In this document: piece by piece, positions 8,757 to 16,333 of the stretch
Layout: each line of letters starts with the position of its first letter
Position numbering within the stretch: position 1 is the stretch's first letter
Assembly: GCF_900163865.1 (NCBI RefSeq)
Contig: NZ_FUKU01000010.1
Span: forward strand, 1 to 39,807
Reading direction: 5' to 3'
DNA from: Sphingobacterium sp. JB170
Lineage (GTDB): Bacteria; Bacteroidota; Bacteroidia; Sphingobacteriales; Sphingobacteriaceae
DNA length: 39,807 nucleotides
Program-made: the position numbers and the translations under genes
Notes under the pieces: model-generated
Databases searched by the model: none
What the model was told of the DNA's origin: nothing
Seen by the model: the letters and a program-made list of their open reading frames with translations, nothing else

Positions 8757-9899
8757 CTATTTTTCAATTGCAAATCTATAGATACTGGTACTTTGGTAGG
8801 TCTCCTTTGGGTCAAGTGTGACTGATGGCCACTGCGGTCTATTTGGAGAGTCAGGAAAATGTTGAGGTTCTAAACAAATGGCAGTCTGTTCAGTATATAT
8901 TTTTGACTTTTTCCCTGTCCGGGTACCGTCTAGCATGTTTCCCGTATACACTTGAAGTCCCGGTTCTGTCGTAAAAACTTCCAACGCGATGCCCGTCTTT
9001 GGAGAATACACCTTTGCTGCAAGTATGGATAAATCACCACCACTATTTAGCACGAAATTATGATCCAGTCCTCGCGTAAAACGCAGTTGTTGATTCTCAT
9101 CGTTTAAAGACAGCGTTTTAGCGATTTGTCTTGGTTTAGTAAAGTCAAATGGAGAAGCGGCAACGTTTTCCAAGGCCCCCGTAGGTATGAGCTCGCTAGT
9201 AAGTGGCGTGTATCGATCTGCATCTACAAAAAGTACGTGATCGGATATTTTCTGCGAGGGGTCACCGGATAGGTTAAAAAAACTATGGTTCGTCATGTTA
9301 ACAACGGTTTTCTTGTCGGTGTTTACCTTGTAGTCGATTCTTAGTGAATTGTTGTCTGCCATAGTAAAGGTTACATTTAAATTTGCAGTACCAGGAAAAC
9401 CGCTCTCGCCATCCTTGGAAATATATCCTAACACAAGAACACTGTCCGATTGCTTCTCGAGACTAAAAACTTGATTCTGCCAGCCCTCCGCACCACCATG
9501 TATTGTATGTTTACCACTATTTATATCTAGCCTTACAGTGTCACTATCTAGCATAAATTTTCCATAGGCAATACGGTTGGCTACCCGTCCTACCGTAGCT
9601 CCGAAGGAGGAGGGCTGTTTCAAATACTCTGAGATATTATCGAAACCCAATACCACGTCCTGCAAATCGCCGTCCTTATCCGGCACCATTAGTGAAACAA
9701 TCCTTCCGCCGAAATTGGTAATACACGCTTCCATACCGCTTTTGTTTCTTATCGTGAATAGATCCGTTTGCTTTCCGTCTACAACTTGTCTGAAATCATC
9801 ACTCCGAAGACCCGATTTCGGGCGATAGGAGGCACTGCGATCACATGAAATCACGATTACCACAATCAAAAAAAATATAACATTCGTTAAAACTTTCAT
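8757..9899 (-). CDS. galM: aldose 1-epimerase (mutarotase), lipoprotein
   Basis: 380 residues. The N-terminus VIFFLIVVIVISCDRSA is a lipoprotein signal with the lipobox Cys at residue 19, so the enzyme is exported and lipid-anchored. The mature part is a galactose-mutarotase-like beta-sandwich: NFGGRIVSLMVPDKDG near the start, GRVANRIAYGKF, GGAEGWQNQVF, the catalytic-His region NMTNHSFFNLSG, GLDHNFVL, and the catalytic-Glu region FTTEPGLQVYTGN. GalM enzymes interconvert alpha and beta anomers of aldoses. An extracytoplasmic form fits a glycan-degrading Bacteroidota species. It is followed by a small membrane-protein gene. Confidence 0.92.
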   Translation of the reverse strand: MKVLTNVIFFLIVVIVISCDRSASYRPKSGLRSDDFRQVVDGKQTDLFTIRNKSGMEACITNFGGRIVSLMVPDKDGDLQDVVLGFDNISEYLKQPSSFGATVGRVANRIAYGKFMLDSDTVRLDINSGKHTIHGGAEGWQNQVFSLEKQSDSVLVLGYISKDGESGFPGTANLNVTFTMADNNSLRIDYKVNTDKKTVVNMTNHSFFNLSGDPSQKISDHVLFVDADRYTPLTSELIPTGALENVAASPFDFTKPRQIAKTLSLNDENQQLRFTRGLDHNFVLNSGGDLSILAAKVYSPKTGIALEVFTTEPGLQVYTGNMLDGTRTGKKSKIYTEQTAICLEPQHFPDSPNRPQWPSVTLDPKETYQSTSIYRFAIEK

Positions 9900-10222
9900 A
9901 ATCTTATTTTAAAATTGTGCGCCCGCTCTGGCGACTACGTATTTTTTGAAAAAAGCGGTCACTAAACAACGAGAAAAATCGCTAATAGTTCATCTACTTA
10001 ACAAAAAAACAACTATAATTCAGCAAGATACCGATTACATCTCAAAAAACAAGACGTACACAATATATGTTTTTTAATTCAATATTCGGAGGAAGCTGAT
10101 ATACCGGCCATATCCAACATATATTTCCCCCCCGGCGTGTTTATATCTTAACAGCTTTCCGTAAAATGTTTTCTCATGCTTTAAATTTCCATCGTCTACT
10201 CCATGAAATTTACCTCCTCCCT

Positions 10223-10630
10223 CTACCGTGACCGGCACTTTTCAATAATCGAATTCAATACTGTCACGAATGGTTTAGCTATTTTATCGCGCCCCTCACT
10301 CCGGAGCTTATCGATCCGACTACGGAAGAACGAAATTAAAACCAAGTCTGATCGATCACCGGTAATCAAAGAGAGAACTTCATCAATTGACATTACTTCG
10401 ATATTTTCAACCGAATTGATCTTACTGCGGTATTTATTTATGTAAGCAGCGGGGTAATCAGTGATGAAACTTGTAGATACATCATCGTTTCCAACAACAA
10501 ATTCTTTCGGCACAAAATGACTTGTGCTAATGTACCTAGATTTTCGATCGTGACTCAATCGATAAAGCACTCTCCAGGTTCCATTTTTATATTCGTTTTC
10601 CTTTAAAATTTTAGGTGTAATTGGTATCAT
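10223..10630 (-). pseudogene. truncated tyrosine integrase (N-terminal arm and SAM-like part only)
   Basis: 135 residues corresponding to the front third of a Bacteroidota phage/ICE-type integrase: an arm DNA-binding domain (GTWRVLYRLSHDRKSRYIST, then HFVPKEF) and the start of the SAM-like core-binding domain (ISFFRSRIDKLRSEGRDKIA, then VLNSIIEK). Full-length relatives have ~400 residues with a C-terminal catalytic domain, which is missing. After the stop at 10223 another frame down to about 10074 gives HAGGEIYVGYGRYISFLRIL, resembling the next part of the SAM-like domain, so a frameshift plus deletion is likely. Its 5' end faces the tRNA-Ser scar at 10799, the same geometry as the intact integrase and tRNA at 33-34.5 kb. 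It is probably the relic of an older element. Confidence 0.7.
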
Positions 10631-10757
10631 TATTTAATCCATTCGTAAAACATTCATAAAACATATATTGTCAGACATTCCAATGCACTAAGAATGTTTA
10701 CGAAACACTAATATTTTTAACAGGTTGCTTTTCGATCAAAACGGGTTTAAACGACAA

Positions 10758-10793
10758 AAGAGCGCTATTTTTGAAAATAGACGCTCTTTTTTT
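10758..10793 (+). terminator. hairpin terminator beside the tRNA scar
   Basis: AGAGCG and CGCTCT arms, with an inner TATTTT/AAAATA stem, are followed by a run of seven T. It reads best as a plus-strand rho-independent terminator, with a shorter T run on the minus side. It stands just before the tRNA-Ser 3' scar, as another hairpin does before the intact tRNA-Ser. Confidence 0.65.
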
Positions 10794-10798
10794 ACTTG

Positions 10799-10820
10799 CG
10801 GAGAGGGAGGGATTTGTACC
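10799..10820 (-). repeat. tRNA-Ser 3'-end remnant (attachment-site scar)
   Basis: These 22 nt match the 3' end of the tRNA-Ser at 34478-34499 at 19 positions (differences at the 8th, 17th and 19th). They cover the discriminator base, the acceptor strand and the start of the T arm; beyond that similarity stops. Duplication of a tRNA 3' end is the usual footprint of elements that integrate there. Confidence 0.65.
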
Positions 10821-10866
10821 AACTCACAAACACCTTGACAATCAATAACTTACCTGGAAAATTAAT

Positions 10867-10885
10867 TTTACTCACCGAATTACGC
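10867..10885 (+). repeat. left copy of 19-bp direct repeat (candidate att site)
   Basis: TTTACTCACCGAATTACGC, identical to 34353-34371. The copies are 23.5 kb apart, in the same orientation, each close to tRNA-Ser sequence. Confidence 0.7.
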
Positions 10886-11640
10886 ACCACTTTATTAATA
10901 TAGATTAATCGCAAATCGTACAGTACAAATATAGAAGTTTACGCGATATGATCAAATATTAATATATAAGATTTGCTAACAACTTGGCATTTCGATAGGC
11001 AGATTAGTGGTGATATGTTGTTAGTAACTGCCTGCTTTATTTGTAAAGTCAGCAACCATTCTTAAGGATGCGGACGGAATGAAAAAGTCATAAGCTTAAT
11101 TTTTAGACATGCTTACTTCTAGGTTGATCAAATACCAACTTGTTGCGGAAAGGATCGCTTGAACAGTGTCATTGGTGCATAGTGTGGTTTGACGCGGGAA
11201 ACTCCATTAACATCCAAACTGCTAACTCTTTTGCAGATGTTCCGGTAAATGAGACAACTGTTGATAAGTTTTATAACATAATTAGAAAATTCTCAAACTG
11301 GTCACCGTTTTGCTCATATATAGCTAGCTCGATGATTAGTACAAATCTGACTGTTTACTCTTAAAGAGGAAATAAAACAGGTTAAATGAAATGGAGGAAC
11401 AAGCTGCTAACCTATCCGTTTACCATTGAATTATTCCGAAGATGCAATTCAGACATGAAGCAATTGTTTCCGTAAAATGCAGCGCCCGATAGGGCAAGAG
11501 TCTGCCCGCAGGGAGACAAGCCACAAACGAGCGTTGGGAAGCTTCTTTACCTCATCTCCGTGTCAGTGTATTGAATTTAATATCTATATTTCTTTAGAAT
11601 TTGTTGTAACGTAGTTGCTTTTATTTCTTTCAGGATGGGA
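10886..11640. other. left arm of the island, no clear gene; possible structured RNA near 11483
   Basis: About 750 bp, AT-rich up to 11470, with no convincing gene; a 74-codon plus-strand frame at 11140-11364 has no family resemblance. At 10977-11030 an inverted pair CTAACAAC/GTTGTTAG is visible. A GC-rich patch at about 11481-11550 (GCGCCCGATAGGGC, then CTGCCCGCAGGGAG and CAAGCCACAAACGAGCG) folds into short hairpins and resembles the 5' end of group II introns (GUGCGCCC...). No intron-encoded reverse transcriptase is present, so at most a fragment survives. Confidence 0.3.
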
Positions 11641-11787
11641 TTACAGCTTTAGAAGTCCTTTGTATGGTAGGCGGTTCAGCCAATTATCTTTGACCTTTAG
11701 GCTGTCTTTCAATTCTTTGATCTCACCGATGGTTATTCCTGAAACATACTGTGCTGGTTCTGATCTGCGCCCGCTTCCATCACACAT
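11641..11787 (-). CDS. possible 48-residue protein, unknown
   Basis: From ATG 11787 to the stop at 11641-11643 the frame reads MCDGSGRRSEPAQYVSGITI, then GEIKELKDSLKVKDNWLNRL and PYKGLLKL. Composition is protein-like, with an amphipathic Lys/Leu/Glu-rich helix in the middle. I do not recognise it. It may be a complete small protein or the end of a decayed gene, given the fragments around it. Confidence 0.3.
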   Translation of the reverse strand: MCDGSGRRSEPAQYVSGITIGEIKELKDSLKVKDNWLNRLPYKGLLKL

Positions 11788-11822
11788 TTATTTGGTAAAA
11801 TATAAATTTAATTATTTAAATA

Positions 11823-12032
11823 GGCTACATCTCCCAGGCACATGATATCATCGCTGTTTTAAACCAGTTGAAATCGCAACTCTTACCGCAGTTTTTCATG
11901 CCTTGTGATAATGCAAATAATCAGAAGGGTTTTAAGGAATCTATTCAATTAGTATTAGGGTATAATATTACGCAAAAAGCAGCAGGAATGGAAAGAATGT
12001 TGGCGTTAATCAACGAGCATCAAGATGAATAG
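11823..12032 (+). pseudogene. 3' fragment of an unrecognised gene
   Basis: A 69-residue plus-strand frame without a start codon: IIAVLNQLKSQLLPQFFMPC, then DNANNQKGFKESIQLVLGYN and ITQKAAGMERMLALINEHQD, with a natural-looking stop at 12030-12032. The sequence is clearly protein-like (helical, charged) but is cut at its left edge by an in-frame stop at 11817-11819. I cannot name the family. Its last codons overlap, on the opposite strand, the artificial tail of the truncated beta-propeller gene, so both were joined by a rearrangement at about 12030. Confidence 0.45.
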
Positions 12033-13085
12033 ATACTGGGGTTAATGTAAATTGATAATCTGCATTTGGTGCTACGTTCCCACTATCGGTAGTTTTAAAT
12101 CGTAAGACTTTTCCCTGTTCCTTATTATTATTTGCATTATCAGCGGCATTATCAGCGACATAAATAAACAGTTCCTCTTCACGGTCATCAATGCTTACAT
12201 CTATTGGGGTCTGTAATTTGGTTTGTGCACCTTCAATTGTTCGTGTAGGAGTTACATTACCTTGTGTGGTAAAAGCCTGTTTAGCATTCTCAATAATATA
12301 AATTTTACCAGAACCGTAATCTGTTAAAACCAACATATCCAACCTGCTTGAGTAAGTAATTCCACGTATATCTGTAGCACCGGGAATAACAATTTTCTTT
12401 GACGCACTTACAATACCGGAATCAATTTTGGATATCCTTTCAAGGAGCTGAACTTCTTTGGATGTGCCAGCGATTGCTATAAATAAACTGTCGCCTTGAT
12501 CTGGATTGCTTTGATCTGCATTGCTTTGTAAATGTAGTCCCCAGGGCTGTCCCGTCAGGTGAAACCTCTTGTTGGGACCGACCTCTCCATTCCGATTTAA
12601 AGCTTGTGCATACATATAGATACTTTGTGTCAGGTTATCTGAAACATATAGATTTTTAGAAGTTGGATCATAAGCCAGATCACGTTGGTTAAGCAAAGTT
12701 GAATCCTTGAAGGTGCTCCCAGTGCCTACAGCACCCTGTTTATTAACAGAAAAGGTTTTGATTGAACGGTTGTACCGTCCACAGCGTTGGTAATTGTAAA
12801 CTGGCTGGCGTCATAATCTCCAGGCACATCCGAACATTCCAGCACTAATTTATTGTCTAAACTTACATCCCAGCCGTTCCGACTAGCCTTGTCAACCAAA
12901 AAGACACTGCGATTCGCTGATGCAAGATCGAGTTTATAAACACCCTCATCTGCCCATTTATAATAAATCGTACCCGGCAATTTCTTTAAATCACTCGCTC
13001 CAGCATCTGGTTCGGAGCTATCTTTTTTGCATGCGGCAATTAGTATTAAAAAGCAAAGGAGAAAGAAATGTGTTTTTTTCATCAT
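12010..13085 (-). pseudogene. beta-propeller lipoprotein, frameshifted and truncated
   Basis: The N-terminal frame (13085 to 12726) starts MMKKTHFFLLCFLILIAACK, a lipoprotein signal with the lipobox Cys at residue 19, and runs to QSKPFLLINRVL before a stop. The next frame picks up exactly there (FSVNKQGAVGTGSTFKDSTL, then NQRDLAYDPTSKNLYVSDN) and continues to 12010. A single-base indel near 12755 joins them into about 355 residues. Repeats such as DLAYDPTSKNLYVSDN, RGITYSSRLDMLVLTDYGSG and ELFIYVADN match NHL/YncE-like beta-propeller blades. The last residues (IHLDAR) are antisense to the neighbouring fragment, so the true C-terminus is lost. Probably once an exported, lipid-anchored propeller protein; now inactive. 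Confidence 0.65.
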
Positions 13086-13344
13086 AATTTATTTCTGACA
13101 AACGTACAAATTCGTGTATTGTTCCGTTTGCACGAAATACTACGTTTCCGTTGCGTGAAGTTTCAAACGCATAAAAGCCGTGTTTTTTATTTTCCATCTT
13201 CAGCACTTTTGTTTCCATCCATTGTTCAAAAAGTTCGGGTTCCTGGTATGCTTTAAAAAGCAGTTCCAAAGGCAAATCAAATTCCCTTATGATTAAGATT
13301 TCCTGTTTGCCGTCTTCGGCATTAACTTTTGTTTTTTGTTCCAT
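13018..13344 (-). pseudogene. AHSA1/SRPBCC domain protein, 3'-truncated
   Basis: The first ~80 residues are a normal START-like SRPBCC (AHSA1) N-terminus: ILIIREFDLPLELLFKAYQE, LFEQWMETKVLKMENKKHG, then RNGNVVFRANGTIHEFV. Relatives continue for another ~65 residues with a hydrophobic ligand-pocket helix. Here homology stops near 13096 and the frame runs into antisense of the propeller gene's signal peptide, giving 108 residues with a foreign tail. Its ATG overlaps the stop of the ArsR gene, the standard ArsR-AHSA1 arrangement in Bacteroidota, so the partner gene was broken when the propeller gene arrived. Confidence 0.7.
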
Positions 13345-13667
13345 TATTTTTTGTTTTTATGGTTTTTCATTACAACTTCCAGTTTGTTAAACCTGTCGTC
13401 CCACATTTTGCGGAACGGTTCAATAAAGTCAGCTACTTCTTTCATTTGTTTTGCGTTAATGTGGTAATAAATTTCCCTGCCGTTTTGCTCTTGTTTAAGC
13501 AATTCGCACTCGGTAAGAATTTGTAAGTGTTTTGAAACAGTTGGTCTCGCTGTGTCAAAGTTTGAAGCGATTGCGCCTGCTGTCATAGATTGCGTAGCAA
13601 CCAACAGAAGTATAGCCCGTCTTGTCGGGTCTGCAATGGCTTGAAATACGTCTCGTCTTAAATTCAT
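13344..13667 (-). CDS. ArsR family winged-helix transcriptional regulator
   Basis: 107 residues with the ArsR/SmtB fold: [20 protein letters not shown], recognition helices in [20 protein letters not shown], and the beta wing [15 protein letters not shown]. It lacks the CxC metal site of arsenic or zinc sensors and belongs to the SRPBCC-linked group (DNA-binding partner of AHSA1-type proteins). It is the first gene of the operon with the truncated AHSA1 gene, overlapping it at the stop/start. It is likely autoregulatory through the promoter region at 13692-13699. Confidence 0.88.
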   Translation of the reverse strand: MNLRRDVFQAIADPTRRAILLLVATQSMTAGAIASNFDTARPTVSKHLQILTECELLKQEQNGREIYYHINAKQMKEVADFIEPFRKMWDDRFNKLEVVMKNHKNKK

Positions 13668-13691
13668 TATGAAGCTATTTGACTACAAATA

Positions 13692-13699
13692 CAAATGTA
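13692..13699 (-). promoter_or_regulatory. -7 promoter element of the ArsR operon
   Basis: Minus-strand TACATTTG matches TAnnTTTG exactly, 25 bp upstream of the ArsR start codon. It is flanked by CTAC and GTAG in inverted orientation, which could form part of an ArsR operator. Confidence 0.5.
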
Positions 13700-13703
13700 G
13701 CTA

Positions 13704-13844
13704 TTAACTACCCAACTTTTTTTTTATTTTTTTTCCCGTTGTCATAAAGTCTGAATGATTGTCTGTTTTTAATATTTCTTCTAAAGTCAGCGAGTACTGT
13801 TTGCCTGAAAAAGCTGATAGAAGAAAGCCGATGTCTTCATTTAC
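13704..13844 (-). pseudogene. C-terminal coding fragment, unrecognised
   Basis: A 46-codon frame with no start: VNEDIGFLLSAFSGKQYSLT, then LEEILKTDNHSDFMTTGKKI and KKKLGS, stop at 13704-13706. An in-frame stop lies just upstream. Residue pattern and codon use look genuine, but the fragment is too short to place. It probably marks another break point upstream of the ArsR operon. Confidence 0.35.
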
Positions 13845-14051
13845 CTAAAATAAGCAGAAAGAAGTCGCCCTTCCTATATGACAGTTCAGCCTTTATGATT
13901 TCTCAAGAAAATAAGGAATTGAGAAATCAGGTAAAGTAAATTTTTATACAAAACAAATATATATTAATATAAAAGCGATTTGATATACAATTATATAAAA
14001 GAAAAGGGCTAGCGACTTTATATATTCATATAATTTTCAATGCAGGTGAAG

Positions 14052-14236
14052 CCGTGAAATTCATCAGTATTTTTTTATTGCAAGATGTCCTTTTGTCACT
14101 ACGATTTTTCAAATCTCGTTTCCAAAAAGTTCTTGCCGTCCGGATGAAATACACGTGTATTTTTTGTAGTGCAAGATGTAACTTTGTCTATGCGTTTTTT
14201 CAAAACACGCATCCAAAGTTATTCTTGCCCACGGGA
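14052..14236 (+). repeat. two tandem ~91-bp imperfect repeats, each a long hairpin
   Basis: Unit 1 folds between GCAAGA at 14080-14085 and TCTTGC at 14131-14136; unit 2 between 14171-14176 and 14223-14228. Unit 2 has nested stems AACTTTG/CAAAGTT and ATGCGT/ACGCAT around a T-rich loop. Unit 1 has TTTTG/CAAAA and ACGA/TCGT at the same places. The outer stem and loop (TTTTTCAAA) are conserved, while the inner stems differ on both sides so that pairing is kept. This favours a selected RNA or DNA structure over a plain repeat. It ends about 70 bp before the sigma-factor promoter. Confidence 0.6.
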
Positions 14237-14307
14237 ATTTTTGTCGGAACTCCGGTCCATTATTATTAAGATTAATTGCATCAAAAAGATTTTTAAAGAA
14301 AACGAAT

Positions 14308-14338
14308 TTTGTATTTAAATTTAAAGAGCATATATTCG
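14308..14338 (+). promoter_or_regulatory. promoter of the sigma-factor gene
   Basis: TTTG at 14308-14311, a 19-bp spacer, then TATATTCG at 14331-14338, one mismatch from TAnnTTTG. This is the Bacteroidota housekeeping promoter layout. The start codon follows 107 bp later, after an inverted pair AGTATT/AATACT and two direct copies of TACTTAGTA near 14340-14366. Confidence 0.5.
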
Positions 14339-14445
14339 TAGTACTTAGTATTCCAATACTTAGTAGGATTTACTCTATTACTTATTAATACTATTTAACT
14401 CTAAATTATTATATTTTCTCTTACGGAATCCGCAAACTAACATTG

Positions 14446-15030
14446 ATGAACGGGAATAGCAACATGCATTGGCATAATTTCATTGCGGGTGATAATAACG
14501 CTTACCGGGAATTATACAATGAAAATATTGACAAATTATATTCCTATGGCAGCAAATTTTCCAAAGATACTGATCTCGTAAAGGATTGCATTCATGATTT
14601 GTTTGTCGACTTAAACAACTATAGAGCAAAGCTTCATAAGGATGTAAATGTAACTGCTTATCTCTATTTGTCTCTTAGACGAAAAATTTTCAGTTGTATC
14701 AAAAAAAAGGGTACTAGCATAGAGGTTCATAATTTAGAGCAATCCATATTCGCAGTTGAATGGAATGCAGAAATTAATATGGTCTATTCTGAAGAATGGA
14801 AACTACTTTTATCTCGTTTAAATGAAGAACTTAAAATCTTAAGTAGCAGGCAACAAGAAGTACTTTTTTTAAAATTCCATTCAGAATTAACCTATGAAGA
14901 AGTAGCAGAAATAATGAGAATATCCGTTGCTACTTGTCGAACACTCGTTTATAGAGCTATTAAACAATTGCGTGTAAAAATGGAAAATGTTCCAAAAATA
15001 GCACTCTTTTTATCAATTATATTTTCCTGA
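14446..15030 (+). CDS. ECF RNA polymerase sigma-70 factor, FecI-like
   Basis: 194 residues from ATG 14446 (an in-frame TTG lies one codon earlier). Region 2 covers about residues 15-85 (YRELYNENIDKLYSYGSKFS, then DLVKDCIHDLFVDLNNYR). Region 4 covers about 130-180 (LSSRQQEVLFLKFHSELTYE, then EVAEIMRISVATCRTLVYRA), giving the -35-binding HTH. The order sigma, FecR, SusC, SusD is the standard trans-envelope signalling module: the SusC N-terminal domain signals through FecR to release this sigma factor, which then transcribes the outer-membrane uptake genes. It probably controls the transcript from susC onward. Confidence 0.92.
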   Translation: MNGNSNMHWHNFIAGDNNAYRELYNENIDKLYSYGSKFSKDTDLVKDCIHDLFVDLNNYRAKLHKDVNVTAYLYLSLRRKIFSCIKKKGTSIEVHNLEQSIFAVEWNAEINMVYSEEWKLLLSRLNEELKILSSRQQEVLFLKFHSELTYEEVAEIMRISVATCRTLVYRAIKQLRVKMENVPKIALFLSIIFS

Positions 15031-15129
15031 TTACAAGCGACTTACTACATAATACTCATTTTTTTTCAGAAAGTGTGTCTATAAAAGCTCAGTAACCTTC
15101 TCTATATTATTAAACAAGGTTTCTATTTT

Positions 15130-16245
15130 ATGAGCAAAAACGTGGAAGACATCTTATCGGATGAAAATTATGATAAGAACAATACAAACCAACATTCAAA
15201 CCATGAGCAGGAAAAACTAGCTGCTCACCTGCTAAATATAATTAAAAACCCTGTTTCTTCTGAGCTAAACGAAGAAGAAAAAAAAAGAATATGGAAACGT
15301 ATTCTTCAATCAAATAGCAAACATTTCAAAGTTAAGACATTAACAAAAAGAAATTGGATATATTCTGTAGCAGCTGCAATAGTTTTAATGATTCTATCTT
15401 ATGGAATATGGTCAAATTACTCTTATAAACAAGATTCTAGCTTAATTAATATGGCAGCCCAAAAACGCCACCTATTAAAAACGATAGAGAAAGTTGAAAT
15501 TACAAGCAGAAACTCTTCCATTAAGTTTGATTCAGATTCCACTATTCTCTTTAACGCACTTGATCTAAACCACACTGGCGATGAAACACAAAGTTTTAGT
15601 ACATTAACCGTTCCTTATGGACAACGCTCTGAGATTGTTCTTTCCGATGGTTCAAAAATATGGATGAACTCTGGCTCTCAATTAACATTTCCTAACCAAT
15701 TTTCCAATGATAAACGCGAAGTCTATTTAGAAGGTGAAGCTTTCTTTGATATCGCACATAACCCTGATAAGCCCTTTATTGTACAATCTGAAAATATGAA
15801 TATTAAAGTGTTAGGAACTACCTTTAATCTAAGTTCTTATCAAGAAGATTCATATAATTCTATCTTTTTACTCTCCGGTAAAATTGAACTGACAAGTTCG
15901 AGTAACCGGGTCTTTAAAAAACAAATATTACATCCAGGTACAGAAGCGAAATTAAGTAAATCAAACAATCAGCTTTCTATAGGTTCAAACCCAGAACTTA
16001 TAGATGTCTTATGGACCAAAAAGCAACTTCTCCTAAAAAACACGCCATTGCCTGATCTATTGCAAAAGCTTATCCGAGTTTACAATACAGATATTATACA
16101 AGACTTTAAAATCAATGAGGATGAATCTTTTTCAGGTAGGCTAAACCTAAACGATTCCCTAAGTACTGTATTAGGATATATATATGACCCAAATAAGTTC
16201 ACGATTAAACACACTGAAGGGAGGATAACGGTTCAAAAAAAATAG
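15130..16245 (+). CDS. FecR family anti-sigma factor
   Basis: 371 residues. An N-terminal cytoplasmic segment (to ~75) should bind the sigma factor. One transmembrane helix follows (NWIYSVAAAIVLMILSYGIW, about 75-94). The periplasmic FecR domain is at about 150-255 (VPYGQRSEIVLSDGSKIWMN, then GEAFFDIAHNPDKPFIVQ), and a C-terminal DUF4974 domain lies at about 298-369 (PLPDLLQKLIRVYNTDI ... FTIKHTEGRITVQ), which contacts the STN domain of the transporter. It starts 99 bp after the sigma gene and precedes susC, so it is the signal relay of this locus. Length and domain order are normal. Confidence 0.93.
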   Translation: MSKNVEDILSDENYDKNNTNQHSNHEQEKLAAHLLNIIKNPVSSELNEEEKKRIWKRILQSNSKHFKVKTLTKRNWIYSVAAAIVLMILSYGIWSNYSYKQDSSLINMAAQKRHLLKTIEKVEITSRNSSIKFDSDSTILFNALDLNHTGDETQSFSTLTVPYGQRSEIVLSDGSKIWMNSGSQLTFPNQFSNDKREVYLEGEAFFDIAHNPDKPFIVQSENMNIKVLGTTFNLSSYQEDSYNSIFLLSGKIELTSSSNRVFKKQILHPGTEAKLSKSNNQLSIGSNPELIDVLWTKKQLLLKNTPLPDLLQKLIRVYNTDIIQDFKINEDESFSGRLNLNDSLSTVLGYIYDPNKFTIKHTEGRITVQKK

Positions 16246-16261
16246 ACAAAAGACAAACAAA

Positions 16262-16287
16262 CGGATAGATGCGCTAACATCTATCCG
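16262..16287 (+). terminator. hairpin between anti-sigma and susC genes
   Basis: A perfect 10-bp stem, CGGATAGATG/CATCTATCCG, with a CGCTAA loop. No T run follows, so it is more likely an mRNA processing/stability or attenuation structure that separates expression of the regulators from susC than a simple terminator. Confidence 0.5.
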
Positions 16288-16333
16288 CCATTTAATAATT
16301 AACTCATTCATTAATTAATTATGATTCAAAACT

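Noticed and set aside
11140..11364. 74-codon plus-strand frame starting with TTG
   Set aside because: No start ATG, no recognisable motif and no supporting neighbour; composition is not convincing.
14052..14236. Tandem hairpins as a retron ncRNA
   Set aside because: No reverse transcriptase gene anywhere in the window, and the two-copy layout does not fit msr-msd RNA.
14340..14366. Repeated TACTTAGTA motifs as a possible CRISPR or iteron array
   Set aside because: Only two short copies in a very AT-rich promoter region; no regular spacing, spacers or replication gene.
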